DNA of 64,000 nt from Moraxella canis (GCF_002014965.1 NZ_MUXT01000008.1:364678-428677), one strand, 5' to 3'; counted from the stretch's first letter, positions 1 to 9,316 are shown. Notes: a model not told the origin generated them from the letters alone. Numbers and translations: made by a program.

Positions 1-121
1 ATGGTCTGAAGTAATGAATGCCTTCAATCAATACAGAATCCTTCAACTGATTGCGAATAGTACGCTCATCATATTTAATCATCTGCGAAAGCTCTTGAGT
101 GGTGAGGTAGGTTTGTGTCAT
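1..121 (-). CDS. Excisionase-like helix-turn-helix protein, 3' end cut by window edge
   Basis: The first 40 residues of a minus-strand gene are visible, starting at the ATG whose first base is 121. The gene runs off the left edge. The N-terminus reads MTQTYLTTQELSQMIKYDER, followed by TIRNQLKDSVLIEGIHYFRP. This has the layout of small winged-helix/MerR-like DNA-binding proteins (excisionase or AlpA class) found next to phage-type integrases: a 'TTQELS' helix, then 'DERTIR', then a 'G-x-HYxRP' turn. It is divergent from the Cro-like gene at 303. The reading just upstream of its ATG contains AAAGGTAAT, the same half-site found at the start of the Cro-like gene, so both may be controlled together. 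The excisionase role is inferred; only a DNA-binding fold is suggested by the residues. Confidence 0.6.
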   Translation of the reverse strand, partial: MTQTYLTTQELSQMIKYDERTIRNQLKDSVLIEGIHYFRP

Positions 122-302
122 AATGATTACCTTTATCATGTGATTTAGTTCAACTATCATTAGCTATTTGCATCATAACAGATAGCATCTCTGTATAAGG
201 TTGTATTTTTTACCATTTAGATGGTAATTTTTACCTTATGTGCGTAATATACATGATAATTACCACAAAGTAAATCTTTTTTACCATAAAAAAGGTAATT
301 TT
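122..302. promoter_or_regulatory. Divergent control region with TTACC/GGTAA operator-like inverted repeats
   Basis: The 181 bases between the divergent genes hold repeated TTACC/GGTAA half-sites. One perfect inverted repeat is TTACCAT-TTAG-ATGGTAA at 210-227. A second, GGTAA-TTT-TTACC, overlaps it at 223-235. A third, TTACC-8 bases-GGTAA, is at 281-298 and overlaps the ribosome-binding region of the Cro-like gene (ATG at 303). A further half-site at about 126-130 sits at the ribosome-binding region of the minus-strand gene. Such spacing is what autoregulated Cro/CI-type switches show. Binding by the neighbouring regulator is inferred. Confidence 0.6.
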
Positions 303-524
303 ATGATTATTAATCGTTTTCCAGTAATTTTGGCAGAAAAAAGACTTCGAGTGGCTGATGTTGTCAGGGCGACTGGGATGAGCAAGACGACGTTGCATAA
401 GTTATATAACGACGACTCATCACGTATCGATTTTGAGACGCTTGATAAACTATGTCGCTTTTTGGAAGTGCAGGTTGGGGATTTGCTTGAATACAAGCCT
501 GATGATTTGTCGCAATCAAAATAG
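303..524 (+). CDS. Small Cro/CI-family (XRE) helix-turn-helix transcriptional regulator
   Basis: This is a 73-residue protein made almost entirely of one HTH domain: 'LAEKRLRVADVVRATGMSKT' (about residues 9-28), then 'TLHKLYND', then 'IDFETLDKLCRFLEVQVGDLLEY'. The last segment is the typical end of the YozG-like branch of XRE regulators. The ATG at 303 is preferred over an upstream in-frame start at 240, because the domain begins there and an AAGGTAAT Shine-Dalgarno-like stretch precedes it. Inverted repeats cover its own start region, so it probably represses itself and the divergent excisionase-like gene. It is likely part of an integrative element extending left of the window. An antitoxin role cannot be excluded, but no partner toxin is visible. 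Confidence 0.8.
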   Translation: MIINRFPVILAEKRLRVADVVRATGMSKTTLHKLYNDDSSRIDFETLDKLCRFLEVQVGDLLEYKPDDLSQSK

Positions 525-646
525 GTTTAGGTCAAAGCCTGGCTTATAATCAATCGATGTGTATTTTGACTTAATAATGCAGCTTGCTGCTTAAAATTGA
601 GTTGGGGTAATTTTTCCAATATTTTAACTTATTGAAAGAGAGTCAA

Positions 647-696
647 TGGGCACATTATAGGCACAATTTGGGCACACAGAAATTTGCATGTGCCCA
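647..696. repeat. Cluster of TGGGCACA repeats, possible integrase arm sites
   Basis: Four closely spaced copies of a short word occur in 50 bases: TGGGCACA at 647-654, a variant AGGCACA at 659-665, TGGGCACA at 669-676, and the inverted copy TGTGCCCA at 689-696. They lie about 100 bases from the 3' end of tRNA-Gly, on the side where an integrated element would be. Clusters of short direct and inverted repeats beside a tRNA attachment site are typical of tyrosine-integrase arm-binding sites. That function is inferred. Confidence 0.45.
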
Positions 697-801
697 ACTT
701 ATTAAAAGTGATCACACAACAATAAAGATAAGCAGCCACACAAACCCTTGATTTTAAACAACAAAAAATCCCAAATCTTTCGATTTGAGCTTTTTAAAAT
801 T

Positions 802-877
802 TGGAGCGGGAAACGAGATTCGAACTCGCGACCCCAACCTTGGCAAGGTTGTGCTCTACCAACTGAGCTATTCCCGC
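802..877 (-). tRNA. tRNA-Gly (anticodon GCC), CCA encoded
   Basis: Read on the minus strand, the 76 bases fold as a tRNA. The acceptor arm is GCGGGAA/TTCCCGC, the D-arm contains AGCTCAGTTGGTAGAGC, the anticodon loop is CTTGCCAAG (GCC, glycine), the T-arm is TTCGAATC and the 3' CCA is encoded. A near-consensus promoter lies just upstream: TTGACA at 917-912 and TATAAT at 895-890 with a 16-base spacer. The 3' end faces the element-like DNA at 1-700, so this gene is a good candidate attachment site. Confidence 0.96.
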
Positions 878-889
878 TTTGTGTGGCAT

Positions 890-917
890 ATTATATCGCA
901 ATTTTATTGGGTGTCAA
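890..917 (-). promoter_or_regulatory. Promoter of tRNA-Gly
   Basis: On the minus strand a perfect -35 TTGACA (917-912) and a perfect -10 TATAAT (895-890) are separated by 16 bases. The -10 ends 13 bases before the tRNA 5' end at 877. It lies between the thiI stop codon and the tRNA gene, so the tRNA is transcribed independently of thiI. Confidence 0.8.
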
Positions 918-933
918 GCATTTTCAGCATTTT

Positions 934-2376
934 TTATGCATTTAATTTGAGCACTTTGACATTATTATACCCTTGAGATAGCAGCTGCCCTGCCTGCAAC
1001 CGACTCATCACGCCTTGTTGGCAATACAAAAGATAAGTTTTGGTGTCATCAAGTTTGGCAAACTGCAAGCCCAGCTTATAAAATGGCAAACAAATCACTG
1101 GCGCATTGACAGTGAGCGGTGCATCACAAGCCTCATCAGGCGCGCGGATATCTAGCACCACCTCGCCTGACCGAACATGATCAACCACTTTGGGCATGAT
1201 TGGCGCATCACTCATATCCAAGCGGCGAATGTCAAGAACCTGCGCACTTTGGATGGCGTGATTTAAAATTTCAAAATCAAACCGTGATTCTTGCTCCAAA
1301 ATCTTAAATTCAGAAGCTTTAGCGGTCGGTGACTTTGAGATGACACCACAGTATTCAGGCATGGATTTGGCGATATCAAAGGTGCCAATTTTTTCTGCGG
1401 TTTTTATAATGGCTTCTTTATCTTCGGTAATTAATGGACGCAAAATCAGCGCAGATGACGCTTGATCAATCAAGCGCAGATTGGTCAGTGTTTGGCTCGC
1501 CACCTGACCCAATGCCTCGCCTGTGACCAGTGCTTGGATTTTCATTTGCTTGGCAATCTGACTGGCGGCTTTGACCATCATACGCTTTAAAATGACCCCC
1601 ATCTGACCATCATCAACAGTCTTTAGGATCTCAGCTACAACAGGCTCAAAATTCACCGTCACAAAATTCACCTTGTGCGACAGCGAATATCGAGACCACA
1701 GATGATACGCCATTTGTTTGACGCCCAGTTCATGCCCTTGCCCGCCCAAATTAAAAAAACAATAATGGACGCGGCTACCACGGCGCATGAACATATAGCT
1801 TGAGACACCCGAATCAAAGCCACCTGAAATCAGCGACAAGACATCTTCTTGGGTGCCCATCGGAAATCCGCCAAGACCTTCAAAGCGCCCTTTGACCAAA
1901 AACACTTTGTCATTTTCAATCTCAATGGCGACGGTAACCTCAGGATTTTTAAGCTTGACATAAGCACTATCTATACGCTGATTTAAGCCGCCGCCGATAT
2001 AGCTCGCCGCCTGCATCGAGTCAAATTCGGTCTTGCCGCGCCGCTTCACGCGCACACAAAAGGACTTATCGATCAGTTTATCTTTATAATCTAAATAAAC
2101 ATATTCAAAAATATCATGCAAATCTTGGTACTTTTTTTCATCAACTTCCAAAAAATGATGAATGCCTGAAATGCACTGAAGCGCCTCACGAATCTGCAGA
2201 TGCTTATCTTGATTTGTCTTGACTTCAATAAAATCCCAATGGCGAGTCACCACCACTTTTTCATCGAAGTGGCGCAGCGCTGATTTGATGTTATAAAATA
2301 AAATTTTGACAAAACGCTTGCGAACCGAGTCGCTTTTCATGATGATTTCAGGAAAAAGCTTGATGATAAATTTCAT
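934..2376 (-). CDS. thiI: tRNA uridine 4-sulfurtransferase ThiI with rhodanese domain
   Basis: A 480-residue protein, close to the usual 482 of E. coli ThiI. It transfers sulfur to U8 of tRNA (4-thiouridine) and, in the long form, supplies sulfur for the thiazole of thiamine. Domain order: N-terminal ferredoxin-like/THUMP region (about 1-165), PP-loop ATP-binding motif SGGFDSG (184-190), and a C-terminal rhodanese domain (about 400-480) with the active cysteine in YCQQG (Cys452). Cys343 in [10 protein letters not shown] matches the second catalytic cysteine of the family (Cys344 in E. coli). The ATG at 2376 gives the expected N-terminus [11 protein letters not shown]. The gene is single and is followed on the same strand by tRNA-Gly. 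Confidence 0.97.
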   Translation of the reverse strand: MKFIIKLFPEIIMKSDSVRKRFVKILFYNIKSALRHFDEKVVVTRHWDFIEVKTNQDKHLQIREALQCISGIHHFLEVDEKKYQDLHDIFEYVYLDYKDKLIDKSFCVRVKRRGKTEFDSMQAASYIGGGLNQRIDSAYVKLKNPEVTVAIEIENDKVFLVKGRFEGLGGFPMGTQEDVLSLISGGFDSGVSSYMFMRRGSRVHYCFFNLGGQGHELGVKQMAYHLWSRYSLSHKVNFVTVNFEPVVAEILKTVDDGQMGVILKRMMVKAASQIAKQMKIQALVTGEALGQVASQTLTNLRLIDQASSALILRPLITEDKEAIIKTAEKIGTFDIAKSMPEYCGVISKSPTAKASEFKILEQESRFDFEILNHAIQSAQVLDIRRLDMSDAPIMPKVVDHVRSGEVVLDIRAPDEACDAPLTVNAPVICLPFYKLGLQFAKLDDTKTYLLYCQQGVMSRLQAGQLLSQGYNNVKVLKLNA

Positions 2377-2446
2377 AACGATGCTGACTGATAAAAATCG
2401 GCTATTTTACACCATTTTTATCATTTATGATATTTACAAAAACGCA

Positions 2447-2480
2447 AAAAAAATCACACCCTATGCAGAGCGTGATTTTA
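2447..2480 (-). terminator. Rho-independent terminator after atoB
   Basis: On the minus strand an AAATCACGC/GTGTGATTT stem with a loop of about 10 bases is followed directly by a run of eight T residues. It sits just downstream of the atoB stop and closes the atoE-scoAB-atoB operon. Confidence 0.8.
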
Positions 2481-2492
2481 TCAATCAAGCAA

Positions 2493-3674
2493 TTATTCGC
2501 GTTCAATCGCCAAAGCAAGCCCCATACCGCCGCCCACGCATAAAGTAGCAACGCCCTTAGATTTGTTACTTGCGATCATCTCATGAATCAAAGTCACCAA
2601 AATACGGCAGCCTGAAGCGCCAATCGGATGACCGATGGCGATGGCGCCGCCATTGACGTTGACGCGCTCGTTTGGCAGCTCAAGCTGGCATGATACGCCA
2701 AGCGCCTGTGCAGCAAAGGCTTCATTGGCTTCGTATAAGTCAACATCATCAACCGTCCAGCCGGCTTTATCCAGCGTTTTTTGGACAGCTGACACCGGAC
2801 CTAGACCCATGACTTCAGGCTCAATACCAGTGGCTGCATACGAGACGACCTTGGCAAGTATCGGCAAACCAAGCTCCTTGGCTCGGCTTTGTTTCATGAG
2901 CATGACCGCCGCCGCGCCATCATTAATGCCCGAAGCGCTGCCAGCCGTCACCGTGCCATCTTTTTTAAAGGCGGTGCGCAGCTTAGCAAGTCCCTCCAAA
3001 GTGGTATTAGGCTTGATGTACTCATCTTGATCTACGATAATCGGGTCGCCTTTACGCTGTGGGACACTCACGGCAGTGATTTGACTGTCAAATTTACCGG
3101 CGGCTTGAGCGGCGGCGGCTTTTTGCTGAGATGCCAACGCAAATTCATCTTGAGCATCACGAGTGATCTGTAGCCGTTCAGCGATATTTTCAGCGGTAAT
3201 GCCCATGTGATAGCCATGATACACATCGGTCAAGCCATCAGCAATCATGCTGTCAGTGAGCGAGCCATTACCCATCTTGATGCCATCTCTTAAATGCACA
3301 AAATGTGGGCTTTGGCTCATCGACTCTTGACCACCAGCGATCACAATATCAGCATCGCCGCACAAAATCGCCTGCACGCCCATCTGCACCGCCTTAAGTC
3401 CAGAACCGCACACAACATTCACTGTTGTTGCTGGGATTTGTACTGGCAACTGGGCAAACATCGCTGCTTGGCGTGCTGGGTTTTGACCCACGCCTGTGGT
3501 GAGCACATTTCCCATGATCACTTCACTCACCGCCTCAGGTGACACACCTGTTTCAGCTAATAAATCACTGATCACAGCCGCCCCAAGCTTAGGCGCAGGC
3601 AAGCTTGATAACGACCCCAAAAAAGACCCCACTGCCGTACGCTTGGCAGCCACAATCACGACCGAATCTGTCAT
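2493..3674 (-). CDS. atoB: Acetyl-CoA acetyltransferase (thiolase)
   Basis: A 393-residue thiolase, the standard length. It interconverts acetoacetyl-CoA and two acetyl-CoA. All three catalytic elements are visible: nucleophilic Cys89 in NVVCGSGLKAV, the His in GGAIAIGHPIGASG near residue 349, and the C-terminal Cys in CVGGGMGLA. The family is shared with biosynthetic thiolases (phaA-like). The gene is last in an operon with a CoA transferase and a short-chain fatty acid transporter, which points to breakdown of acetoacetate to acetyl-CoA. The chain continues to the stop without frame breaks and a clear terminator follows. Confidence 0.93.
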   Translation of the reverse strand: MTDSVVIVAAKRTAVGSFLGSLSSLPAPKLGAAVISDLLAETGVSPEAVSEVIMGNVLTTGVGQNPARQAAMFAQLPVQIPATTVNVVCGSGLKAVQMGVQAILCGDADIVIAGGQESMSQSPHFVHLRDGIKMGNGSLTDSMIADGLTDVYHGYHMGITAENIAERLQITRDAQDEFALASQQKAAAAQAAGKFDSQITAVSVPQRKGDPIIVDQDEYIKPNTTLEGLAKLRTAFKKDGTVTAGSASGINDGAAAVMLMKQSRAKELGLPILAKVVSYAATGIEPEVMGLGPVSAVQKTLDKAGWTVDDVDLYEANEAFAAQALGVSCQLELPNERVNVNGGAIAIGHPIGASGCRILVTLIHEMIASNKSKGVATLCVGGGMGLALAIERE

Positions 3675-3720
3675 AATTATCCCCTTATCATTTCATGTAT
3701 TATGATATAAATTTTATCAA

Positions 3721-4350
3721 TCACTGAGCGATCGTCACACCAGTTTTGCTCTGTAATTCATCAAAGCTGACACCATCTGCCAGCTCAACCAATTTAAGAC
3801 CACTGTCAGTGACATCCAAGACCGCCAAATCTGTGATGATGCGATGCACTACCTTTTGACCAGTTAATGGTAAATCGCAAGCCGGCTTGATCTTAAATGA
3901 CCCATCTTTGGCGGTATGCTCCATCAGCACAATGACACGCTGCACGCCAGCGACCAAATCCATGGCGCCGCCCATGCCCTTGACCATCTTACCAGGGATC
4001 ATCCAGTTTGCCAAATCGCCCTGCTCGCTGACTTCCATCGCCCCTAGGATTGCCAAGTTCACCTTACCACCACGAATCATCGCAAACGACTGCGAGCTGC
4101 CAAAAAAACTTGCGCCAGTCTGTGCGGTGACGGTCTGCTTACCTGCGTTAATCAAGTCGGCATCGATTTCGTCTTCGGTAGGAAAGGCGCCGATGCCAAG
4201 CAAACCATTTTCAGATTGTAGCATCACATTGACGCCCTCTGGGATATAATTGGCAACCAAAGTCGGCAGCCCAATGCCAAGATTGACATAAAAACCATCT
4301 TGCAGCTCTTGGGCAGCTCGCTGCGCCATTTGTTCACGATTCCACGCCAT
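3721..4350 (-). CDS. scoB: 3-oxoacid (acetoacetate) CoA-transferase subunit B
   Basis: A 209-residue beta subunit of family I CoA transferases (ScoB/AtoA). The catalytic glutamate is Glu47 in the conserved SENGLLG motif, which forms the glutamyl-CoA thioester. GGAMDLVAG and the C-terminal 'DLAVLDVT' segment are also typical of the family. It works with the ScoA subunit encoded 30 bases upstream and moves CoA from succinyl-CoA or acetyl-CoA to acetoacetate. The next gene is the thiolase that cleaves the product. Whether the donor is succinyl-CoA (sco) or acetyl-CoA (ato) cannot be settled from the sequence, so the symbol is provisional. Confidence 0.92.
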   Translation of the reverse strand: MAWNREQMAQRAAQELQDGFYVNLGIGLPTLVANYIPEGVNVMLQSENGLLGIGAFPTEDEIDADLINAGKQTVTAQTGASFFGSSQSFAMIRGGKVNLAILGAMEVSEQGDLANWMIPGKMVKGMGGAMDLVAGVQRVIVLMEHTAKDGSFKIKPACDLPLTGQKVVHRIITDLAVLDVTDSGLKLVELADGVSFDELQSKTGVTIAQ

Positions 4351-4380
4351 GACTATTCTCCTTTATGATAATACTATAAT

Positions 4381-5085
4381 TTATGCGCTGCGAGTGGTGC
4401 GCTGCTCAATGCGTTTTTCTGGATTGGCATTGACAATGATGCGATGTACATAAATCCCAGGCAAGTGTACCCTGTCTGGATCAATCTCACCGACTTCTAC
4501 CAACTCTTCGACTTCTACCACAGTGATTTTGCCTGCAGTGGCGATATCAGGATTGAAATTACGTGCGGTTTTTCGAAATACCAAATTGCCCGCTTTGTCC
4601 GCTTTCCATGCCTTGACCAGTGCCACATCAGCGACCAGTGAGCGCTCCATGACATAGTCTTCACCATCAAACTGTCTAACTTCCTTGCCTTCAGCGACTT
4701 GTGTGCCTACACCCGTTTTGGTGAAAAACGCAGGAATGCCCGCCCCGCCTGCGCGCAGCTTTTCTGCCAAAGTGCCTTGCGGCGTCAGCTCAACCTCCAG
4801 CTCGCCTGATAAAAATTGCCGCTCAAACTCTTTATTTTCACCCACATAAGAGGCGATCATTTTTTTGACTTGACGAGTTTGTAATAATAATCCCAATCCA
4901 AAATCATCGACGCCAGCATTATTGCTAATACAGGTCAAACCCTTGACGCCTGTGTCGCGCAGTGCCACAATCAGCTGCTCTGGAATGCCGCATAAGCCAA
5001 ACCCGCCGACAGCGATTGTTTGATCGTCCTTAACAATATCTGCCAACGCTGAGGTGGCGTCTTGATATACTTTATTGCTCATCAT
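4381..5085 (-). CDS. scoA: 3-oxoacid (acetoacetate) CoA-transferase subunit A
   Basis: A 234-residue alpha subunit of family I CoA transferases (ScoA/AtoD). It starts with the characteristic N-terminal CoA-binding loop [13 protein letters not shown] (about residues 27-39) and contains [15 protein letters not shown] and [15 protein letters not shown]. It pairs with ScoB encoded immediately downstream. An AGGGAGT-type ribosome-binding stretch precedes its ATG. It lies between the transporter gene atoE and scoB in the same operon. Confidence 0.92.
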   Translation of the reverse strand: MMSNKVYQDATSALADIVKDDQTIAVGGFGLCGIPEQLIVALRDTGVKGLTCISNNAGVDDFGLGLLLQTRQVKKMIASYVGENKEFERQFLSGELEVELTPQGTLAEKLRAGGAGIPAFFTKTGVGTQVAEGKEVRQFDGEDYVMERSLVADVALVKAWKADKAGNLVFRKTARNFNPDIATAGKITVVEVEELVEVGEIDPDRVHLPGIYVHRIIVNANPEKRIEQRTTRSA

Positions 5086-5134
5086 TTACTCCCTAAAATA
5101 AAGCCAGAATTGACCCAATTAATTAACAGTTACA

Positions 5135-6475
5135 TTATCCAAAAATAATAAATAATCCACAAATCAAAATGCCCGAATAACCCAGCGCCATCAAGCAATA
5201 GCCCATGATCGCACGCGCATCAAGACCGACAATGCCAAGCAATGGCAGCGCCCAAAATGGCTGGATCATGTTCGTCCAAGCATCTCCCCAAGCGATCGCC
5301 ATCGCTGTCGTCACTGGCGACACCCCAAGCTCAGCGCCAGCTGGTAGCATGATCGGACCTTGAACCGCCCACTGTCCGCCACCTGATGGTACAAAGACAT
5401 TGACCAATCCTGCACTCAAAAATGCCAAAATCGGAAAAGTGGTTTCATTAGACATCGCCACAAAGGCATTACTGATCTGCCCTGCCAGCGAGCTGCCGCC
5501 CTCGCTTGCCCCCATCATCAAACCCATGATGCCGCCATAAAATGGGAATAACAAGACAATCCCAGCGATGCCGCGGGCGCTGTCTTCGATGGCACGGCTG
5601 TAGCGCTCAGGCGTCCCATGCGCAAATAGCCCTGCAAACAAAAACAGTCCAATGACAATATTTAGCGCCAAATTAAATCCATTGGCGGCAAAATGTCCAA
5701 ATAAATATACCGCTGCAATGCCCACGATGATGAGCGCAATGAACCGATTATCATCAAGTTTTTGGGCGGGTGTATCACGCAAAGGCATCTCAGGCGCTGG
5801 CTCTTGGAGCTTGGCAGGATCTGCGATGATGGGCGTTTTTGGCAGCATCAGCATATTAATGATGGGCAAGCCAATAAATAGCCCCGCTACGATGGCAAGG
5901 TTTAATGGTGAAAACAATGTTTGGCTGACTGGAATAGCAGCAGTGATGGTCTCACCAGACAGTCTGACCAAGTCAGCACCTTCCGTCGCCAACGCCAGCG
6001 GAATCGACCCTGATAAGCCACCATGCCAAATCAAAAATCCTGAATAAGCAGACGCCACCAGCAGCGGATAATCCACACCTTTGACTTGGCGTGCCAAAGA
6101 TTTGGCAAACACCGCGCCAACAATCAGCCCAAAGCCCCAATTTATCCAGCAGCCCATCAGCGCCACCACCGTCACTGTGATGATGGCTTGCTTGGGGCTT
6201 TTGACTTTGGCAGCGATGTCATCTAGCAGCCGACCAATCACAGGCGCCTTGGCAAGCACATGCCCTGTCACCAAAATCAGCGCCATTTGCATTGAAAATC
6301 CGAGCAATGACCAAAGCCCATCACCCCAAAACTTGGCAGCTTCAAATACGGTTTGGTTGGTAAAAATCAGCGCGGCGACATAGACCGCCAAGGTAAGTAT
6401 GATACAAAAGACAAATGGCGATGGCAGATAGCTTTTCACCATTTTAACTGATAGGTCAGTGAGTATGCGAAACAT
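5135..6475 (-). CDS. atoE: Short-chain fatty acid transporter, AtoE family
   Basis: A 446-residue polytopic inner-membrane protein. It opens with MFRILTDLSVKMVKSYLPSP and contains many hydrophobic helices, with family-typical segments WGDGLWSLLGFSMQMALILVTG, GCWINWGFGLIVGA, and NVFVPSGGGQWAVQGPI near the C-terminus. The family (TIGR00366/SCFA_trans) is thought to import short-chain fatty acids or acetoacetate. It is the first gene of the operon with scoA, scoB and atoB, consistent with uptake feeding activation and thiolysis. The 246 bases upstream, before the divergent peroxidase gene, must hold its promoter. Confidence 0.92.
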   Translation of the reverse strand: MFRILTDLSVKMVKSYLPSPFVFCIILTLAVYVAALIFTNQTVFEAAKFWGDGLWSLLGFSMQMALILVTGHVLAKAPVIGRLLDDIAAKVKSPKQAIITVTVVALMGCWINWGFGLIVGAVFAKSLARQVKGVDYPLLVASAYSGFLIWHGGLSGSIPLALATEGADLVRLSGETITAAIPVSQTLFSPLNLAIVAGLFIGLPIINMLMLPKTPIIADPAKLQEPAPEMPLRDTPAQKLDDNRFIALIIVGIAAVYLFGHFAANGFNLALNIVIGLFLFAGLFAHGTPERYSRAIEDSARGIAGIVLLFPFYGGIMGLMMGASEGGSSLAGQISNAFVAMSNETTFPILAFLSAGLVNVFVPSGGGQWAVQGPIMLPAGAELGVSPVTTAMAIAWGDAWTNMIQPFWALPLLGIVGLDARAIMGYCLMALGYSGILICGLFIIFG

Positions 6476-6721
6476 GATCAGATCCTTTGATAATAGCCAA
6501 TAAATCTTACAACCCTTGGATTTATTCGCCTAACAGCAATTAATGAACGCTGATGTCTAAAATTCAAACCTAACTGTATCGCAATTCACATCCTTTGACA
6601 AGTGTGCACTTAAAAAAATTTCGCACAAAATTTGTCAAGTCATCCATTAATACCATCTAAGATCAGTTTGTGTTAAGCTAAAGATCAGGATTTTTAAATC
6701 AAACCGTGTCAACAAGGAAAG

Positions 6722-7207
6722 ATGATGACAAGCGTCTATGACTTTAGCGCAACTGATCTGACAGGTCAGCAAGTGAATTTGAGTCGTTTTAAGGGCAAGG
6801 TTTTATTGATTGTCAATACGGCAAGCCAGTGCGGATTTACCCCTCAGTTTGCAGCTCTACAGGCGCTGCACGATCGCTATCACGCCCAAGGGCTTGTCAT
6901 TATTGGCTTTGCTTGCAATCAGTTTGGTAATCAAGAACCCAACACTGGTGCGGCGATTGGCGAGTTTTGTCAGCGGCATTATGGCGCTCAGTTTTTGATG
7001 ATGGATCAAATCAAAGTCAATGGTGACAATGCCCATCCGTTATTTCAGTGGCTAAAATCTCAACAAGGCGGTGTGTTTGGTGATGCCATCAAATGGAATT
7101 TTACCAAATTTCTCATTGGGCGAGATGGTCAAGTCATCAAGCGCTATGCACCCATTACCAAACCTGAAAGCTTGACCGCCGACATCGAAAAAGCGCTAAA
7201 AATATGA
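6722..7207 (+). CDS. Glutathione peroxidase family protein (thiol peroxidase)
   Basis: A 161-residue member of the GPx/BtuE family that reduces hydroperoxides in the cytoplasm. The peroxidatic residue is Cys37 in NTASQCGFT, so it is a cysteine enzyme and not a selenocysteine enzyme. The other catalytic-tetrad positions are visible: Gln in ACNQFGNQEP, and Trp/Asn in IKWNFTKFL. There is no signal peptide. AAGGAAAG precedes the tandem ATG codons at 6722/6725. It is divergent from atoE and stands alone. Such enzymes often use thioredoxin despite their name, and the reductant cannot be read from the sequence. Confidence 0.93.
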   Translation: MMTSVYDFSATDLTGQQVNLSRFKGKVLLIVNTASQCGFTPQFAALQALHDRYHAQGLVIIGFACNQFGNQEPNTGAAIGEFCQRHYGAQFLMMDQIKVNGDNAHPLFQWLKSQQGGVFGDAIKWNFTKFLIGRDGQVIKRYAPITKPESLTADIEKALKI

Positions 7208-7292
7208 CCAAATGATGAAAAAAATAACTCATTAAATATCAATCACTTATAAACTTTATCCAAAATATCAGGTAATTTCACCCAAAAAGCAT

Positions 7293-7320
7293 TTGACACT
7301 GCTGTGAAATTCTATATAAT
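7293..7320 (+). promoter_or_regulatory. Promoter of the tRNA-Val/tRNA-Asp operon
   Basis: A perfect TTGACA (7293-7298) and a perfect TATAAT (7315-7320) are 16 bases apart. The transcript would carry a leader of about 128 bases before tRNA-Val. The leader contains an imperfect hairpin of CTTAAACA/TGTTTAAAG type at about 7413-7438, perhaps a processing site. Confidence 0.8.
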
Positions 7321-7454
7321 ACGCACCACAACGAACGAACACAGTGAGACATCACTCACTAAGTCGTTTAAGAACTTAAAATGTTGATACCTTGACACCG
7401 TATCGAATCTTTTTCTTAAACACAGTAAACTGTTTAAAGAAAAAACACATTTTA

Positions 7455-7530
7455 GGGTGGTTAGCTCAGTTGGTAGAGCATCTGCCTTACAAGCAGAGGG
7501 TCAGCGGTTCGATCCCGTTACCACCCACCA
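7455..7530 (+). tRNA. tRNA-Val (anticodon TAC), CCA encoded
   Basis: A 76-base cloverleaf. The acceptor arm is GGGTGGT/ACCACCC, the D-arm contains AGCTCAGTTGGTAGAGC, the anticodon stem-loop is CTGCCTTACAAGCAG (TAC, valine), and the T-arm contains GGTTCGATCC. The 3' CCA is encoded. It is the first gene of a two-tRNA transcript. Confidence 0.97.
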
Positions 7531-7534
7531 TATT

Positions 7535-7611
7535 GCAGCGGTAGTTCAGTTGGTTAGAATACCGGCCTGTCACGCCGGGGGTCGCGGGTTCGAGCCCCGT
7601 CCGCTGCGCCA
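7535..7611 (+). tRNA. tRNA-Asp (anticodon GTC), CCA encoded
   Basis: A 77-base cloverleaf starting 5 bases after tRNA-Val. The anticodon stem-loop is CCGGCCTGTCACGCCGG (GTC, aspartate), the T-arm contains GGTTCGAGCC, and CCA is encoded. It is co-transcribed with tRNA-Val and ends before the hairpin terminator at 7647. The anticodon arm contains one of the few GGCC sites in the window. Confidence 0.97.
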
Positions 7612-7646
7612 TTTTTAGTGTAGCTTTTATAAGCTTTTCACTTTCT

Positions 7647-7680
7647 CCCCAAGTCTCCCCTGGCTTGGGGATTTTTTCTT
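7647..7680 (+). terminator. Terminator of the tRNA-Val/tRNA-Asp operon
   Basis: The stem CCCCAAG (7647-7653) pairs with CTTGGGG (7664-7670) and is followed by ATTTTTTCTT. Confidence 0.85.
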
Positions 7681-7813
7681 TGGTTATTGTACCCATTTTA
7701 CATGACGATTGTATGACTGCCGTTCATGTTTACTATCACCCCACTGGGGCAAATATGCTAAAATATAATCTATTATCAGCCATTTAACTTTGCCAGTATC
7801 ATCCGAGCCAACT

Positions 7814-9316
7814 ATGTCAAGCCCAATTGTATTTGATCCAAAAACCAAAAGCCAAGATGCGCAAGCCAATCAGCCTGCCTATCATCATAAAGCCAACCAT
7901 AACCAAAACCGCAGCATTGAGCAGGCGGCAGAAGCTGGCTTGAGCCATCAAGGTGAAGCACCCAAAATCGGCTTTGTGTCTTTGGGATGCCCAAAGGCAC
8001 TGGTTGATAGCGAGCGCATCATCACTGAGCTGTCTCGCGAAGGCTATCAGGTCGCCAAGGATTATGCCGGTGCTGATTTGGTGGTAGTTAATACGTGCGG
8101 CTTTATTGAATCAGCGGTGCAAGAATCACTAGATGCCATTGGTGAGGCAATCAACCAAAATGGCAAGGTGATCGTGACCGGCTGCTTGGGTAAAGATGCT
8201 GACAAAATCCGCACCATGCATCCTGCTGTTCTGGCGGTCACAGGCGCCCACGCTTATGAAGAGGTGGTCTCGGCGGTCAATCATCATGTGCCAAAGCCAG
8301 TAAAACCCAAGCACTACGATCCAAAGATCGACCTGATCAATGAAGCTGGCATCAAGCTGACACCCAAGCACTACGCTTATTTAAAAATCTCTGAAGGCTG
8401 TAATCATCGCTGTACTTTTTGTATCATTCCATCACTGCGCGGCGATTTGGTCAGTCGCCCGATAGACAGTGTCATGAAAGAAGCTGCCGCGCTCAAAAAA
8501 TCTGGCGTCAAAGAGCTTTTGGTCATCTCTCAAGACACCTCCGCTTATGGTGTGGATTTAAAATATAAAACCTCGTTTTGGGAAGGTCAGCCGCTTAAGT
8601 CAAAATTCTACGACATGTGTCAGGCGATGGCAAAGCTTGGGATCTGGGTGCGGCTGCATTATGTGTATCCATACCCACATGTGGATGCCGTGGTCCAAAT
8701 CATGGCAGACAGCATGGCGGCTTTTGGTGGCACGGGGGGCTTACTGCCTTATCTTGACATTCCTTTTCAGCACGCAAGCCCCAGCGTCCTAAAGGCTATG
8801 AAACGCCCTGCCATGAGCGAGAACACCCTTGAGCGCATCCAAGCATGGCGCGCCATTTGCCCAGATATCGTGATTCGCTCAACTTTCGTGGTCGGCTTTC
8901 CTGGCGAAACCGATGAAGATTTTGAATATCTGCTTGATTGGCTTACCAAGGCTCGCTTAGATCGTGTGGGCTGCTTTACTTATTCAGAAGTCGAAGGCGC
9001 GGTCGCCAATGATCTGCCCAATCCTGTGCCCGAAGAGATCAAGCACGCACGCTATGAGCGCCTGATGGCACTTCAGCAAAAGATCAGTGCAGAAAAACTT
9101 GCTGAAAAAGTGGGTAAAACGTTGGTCGTGTTGGTGGATGAGATCGACACCGAAGAAAATATCGCCATCTGCCGAAGCTATGCTGATGCGCCCGAAATTG
9201 ACGGTCATGTGTATGTGGATAATATCGATGCCACAGTCAAGGCAGGAGATATGCTCAGCGTGGTGATTGATGAAGCAAGCGAATACGACTTGTTTGCAAG
9301 CTTTGGGTCGGCATAA
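7814..9316 (+). CDS. rimO: Ribosomal protein S12 methylthiotransferase RimO
   Basis: This radical-SAM methylthiotransferase modifies a conserved aspartate of ribosomal protein S12. The protein is 500 residues from the ATG at 7814; an in-frame TTG lies at 7790. It is longer than the roughly 440-residue E. coli enzyme because of a His/Gln-rich N-terminal extension of about 50 residues before [17 protein letters not shown]. The auxiliary-cluster cysteines are in [15 protein letters not shown] and TGCLGKD. The radical-SAM cluster motif is [10 protein letters not shown]-terminal TRAM-like domain follows (about 430-500). The extension is not part of the family core and may be disordered, or the true start may be further in. 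It stands alone between the tRNA operon and a convergent gene. Confidence 0.95.
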   Translation: MSSPIVFDPKTKSQDAQANQPAYHHKANHNQNRSIEQAAEAGLSHQGEAPKIGFVSLGCPKALVDSERIITELSREGYQVAKDYAGADLVVVNTCGFIESAVQESLDAIGEAINQNGKVIVTGCLGKDADKIRTMHPAVLAVTGAHAYEEVVSAVNHHVPKPVKPKHYDPKIDLINEAGIKLTPKHYAYLKISEGCNHRCTFCIIPSLRGDLVSRPIDSVMKEAAALKKSGVKELLVISQDTSAYGVDLKYKTSFWEGQPLKSKFYDMCQAMAKLGIWVRLHYVYPYPHVDAVVQIMADSMAAFGGTGGLLPYLDIPFQHASPSVLKAMKRPAMSENTLERIQAWRAICPDIVIRSTFVVGFPGETDEDFEYLLDWLTKARLDRVGCFTYSEVEGAVANDLPNPVPEEIKHARYERLMALQQKISAEKLAEKVGKTLVVLVDEIDTEENIAICRSYADAPEIDGHVYVDNIDATVKAGDMLSVVIDEASEYDLFASFGSA

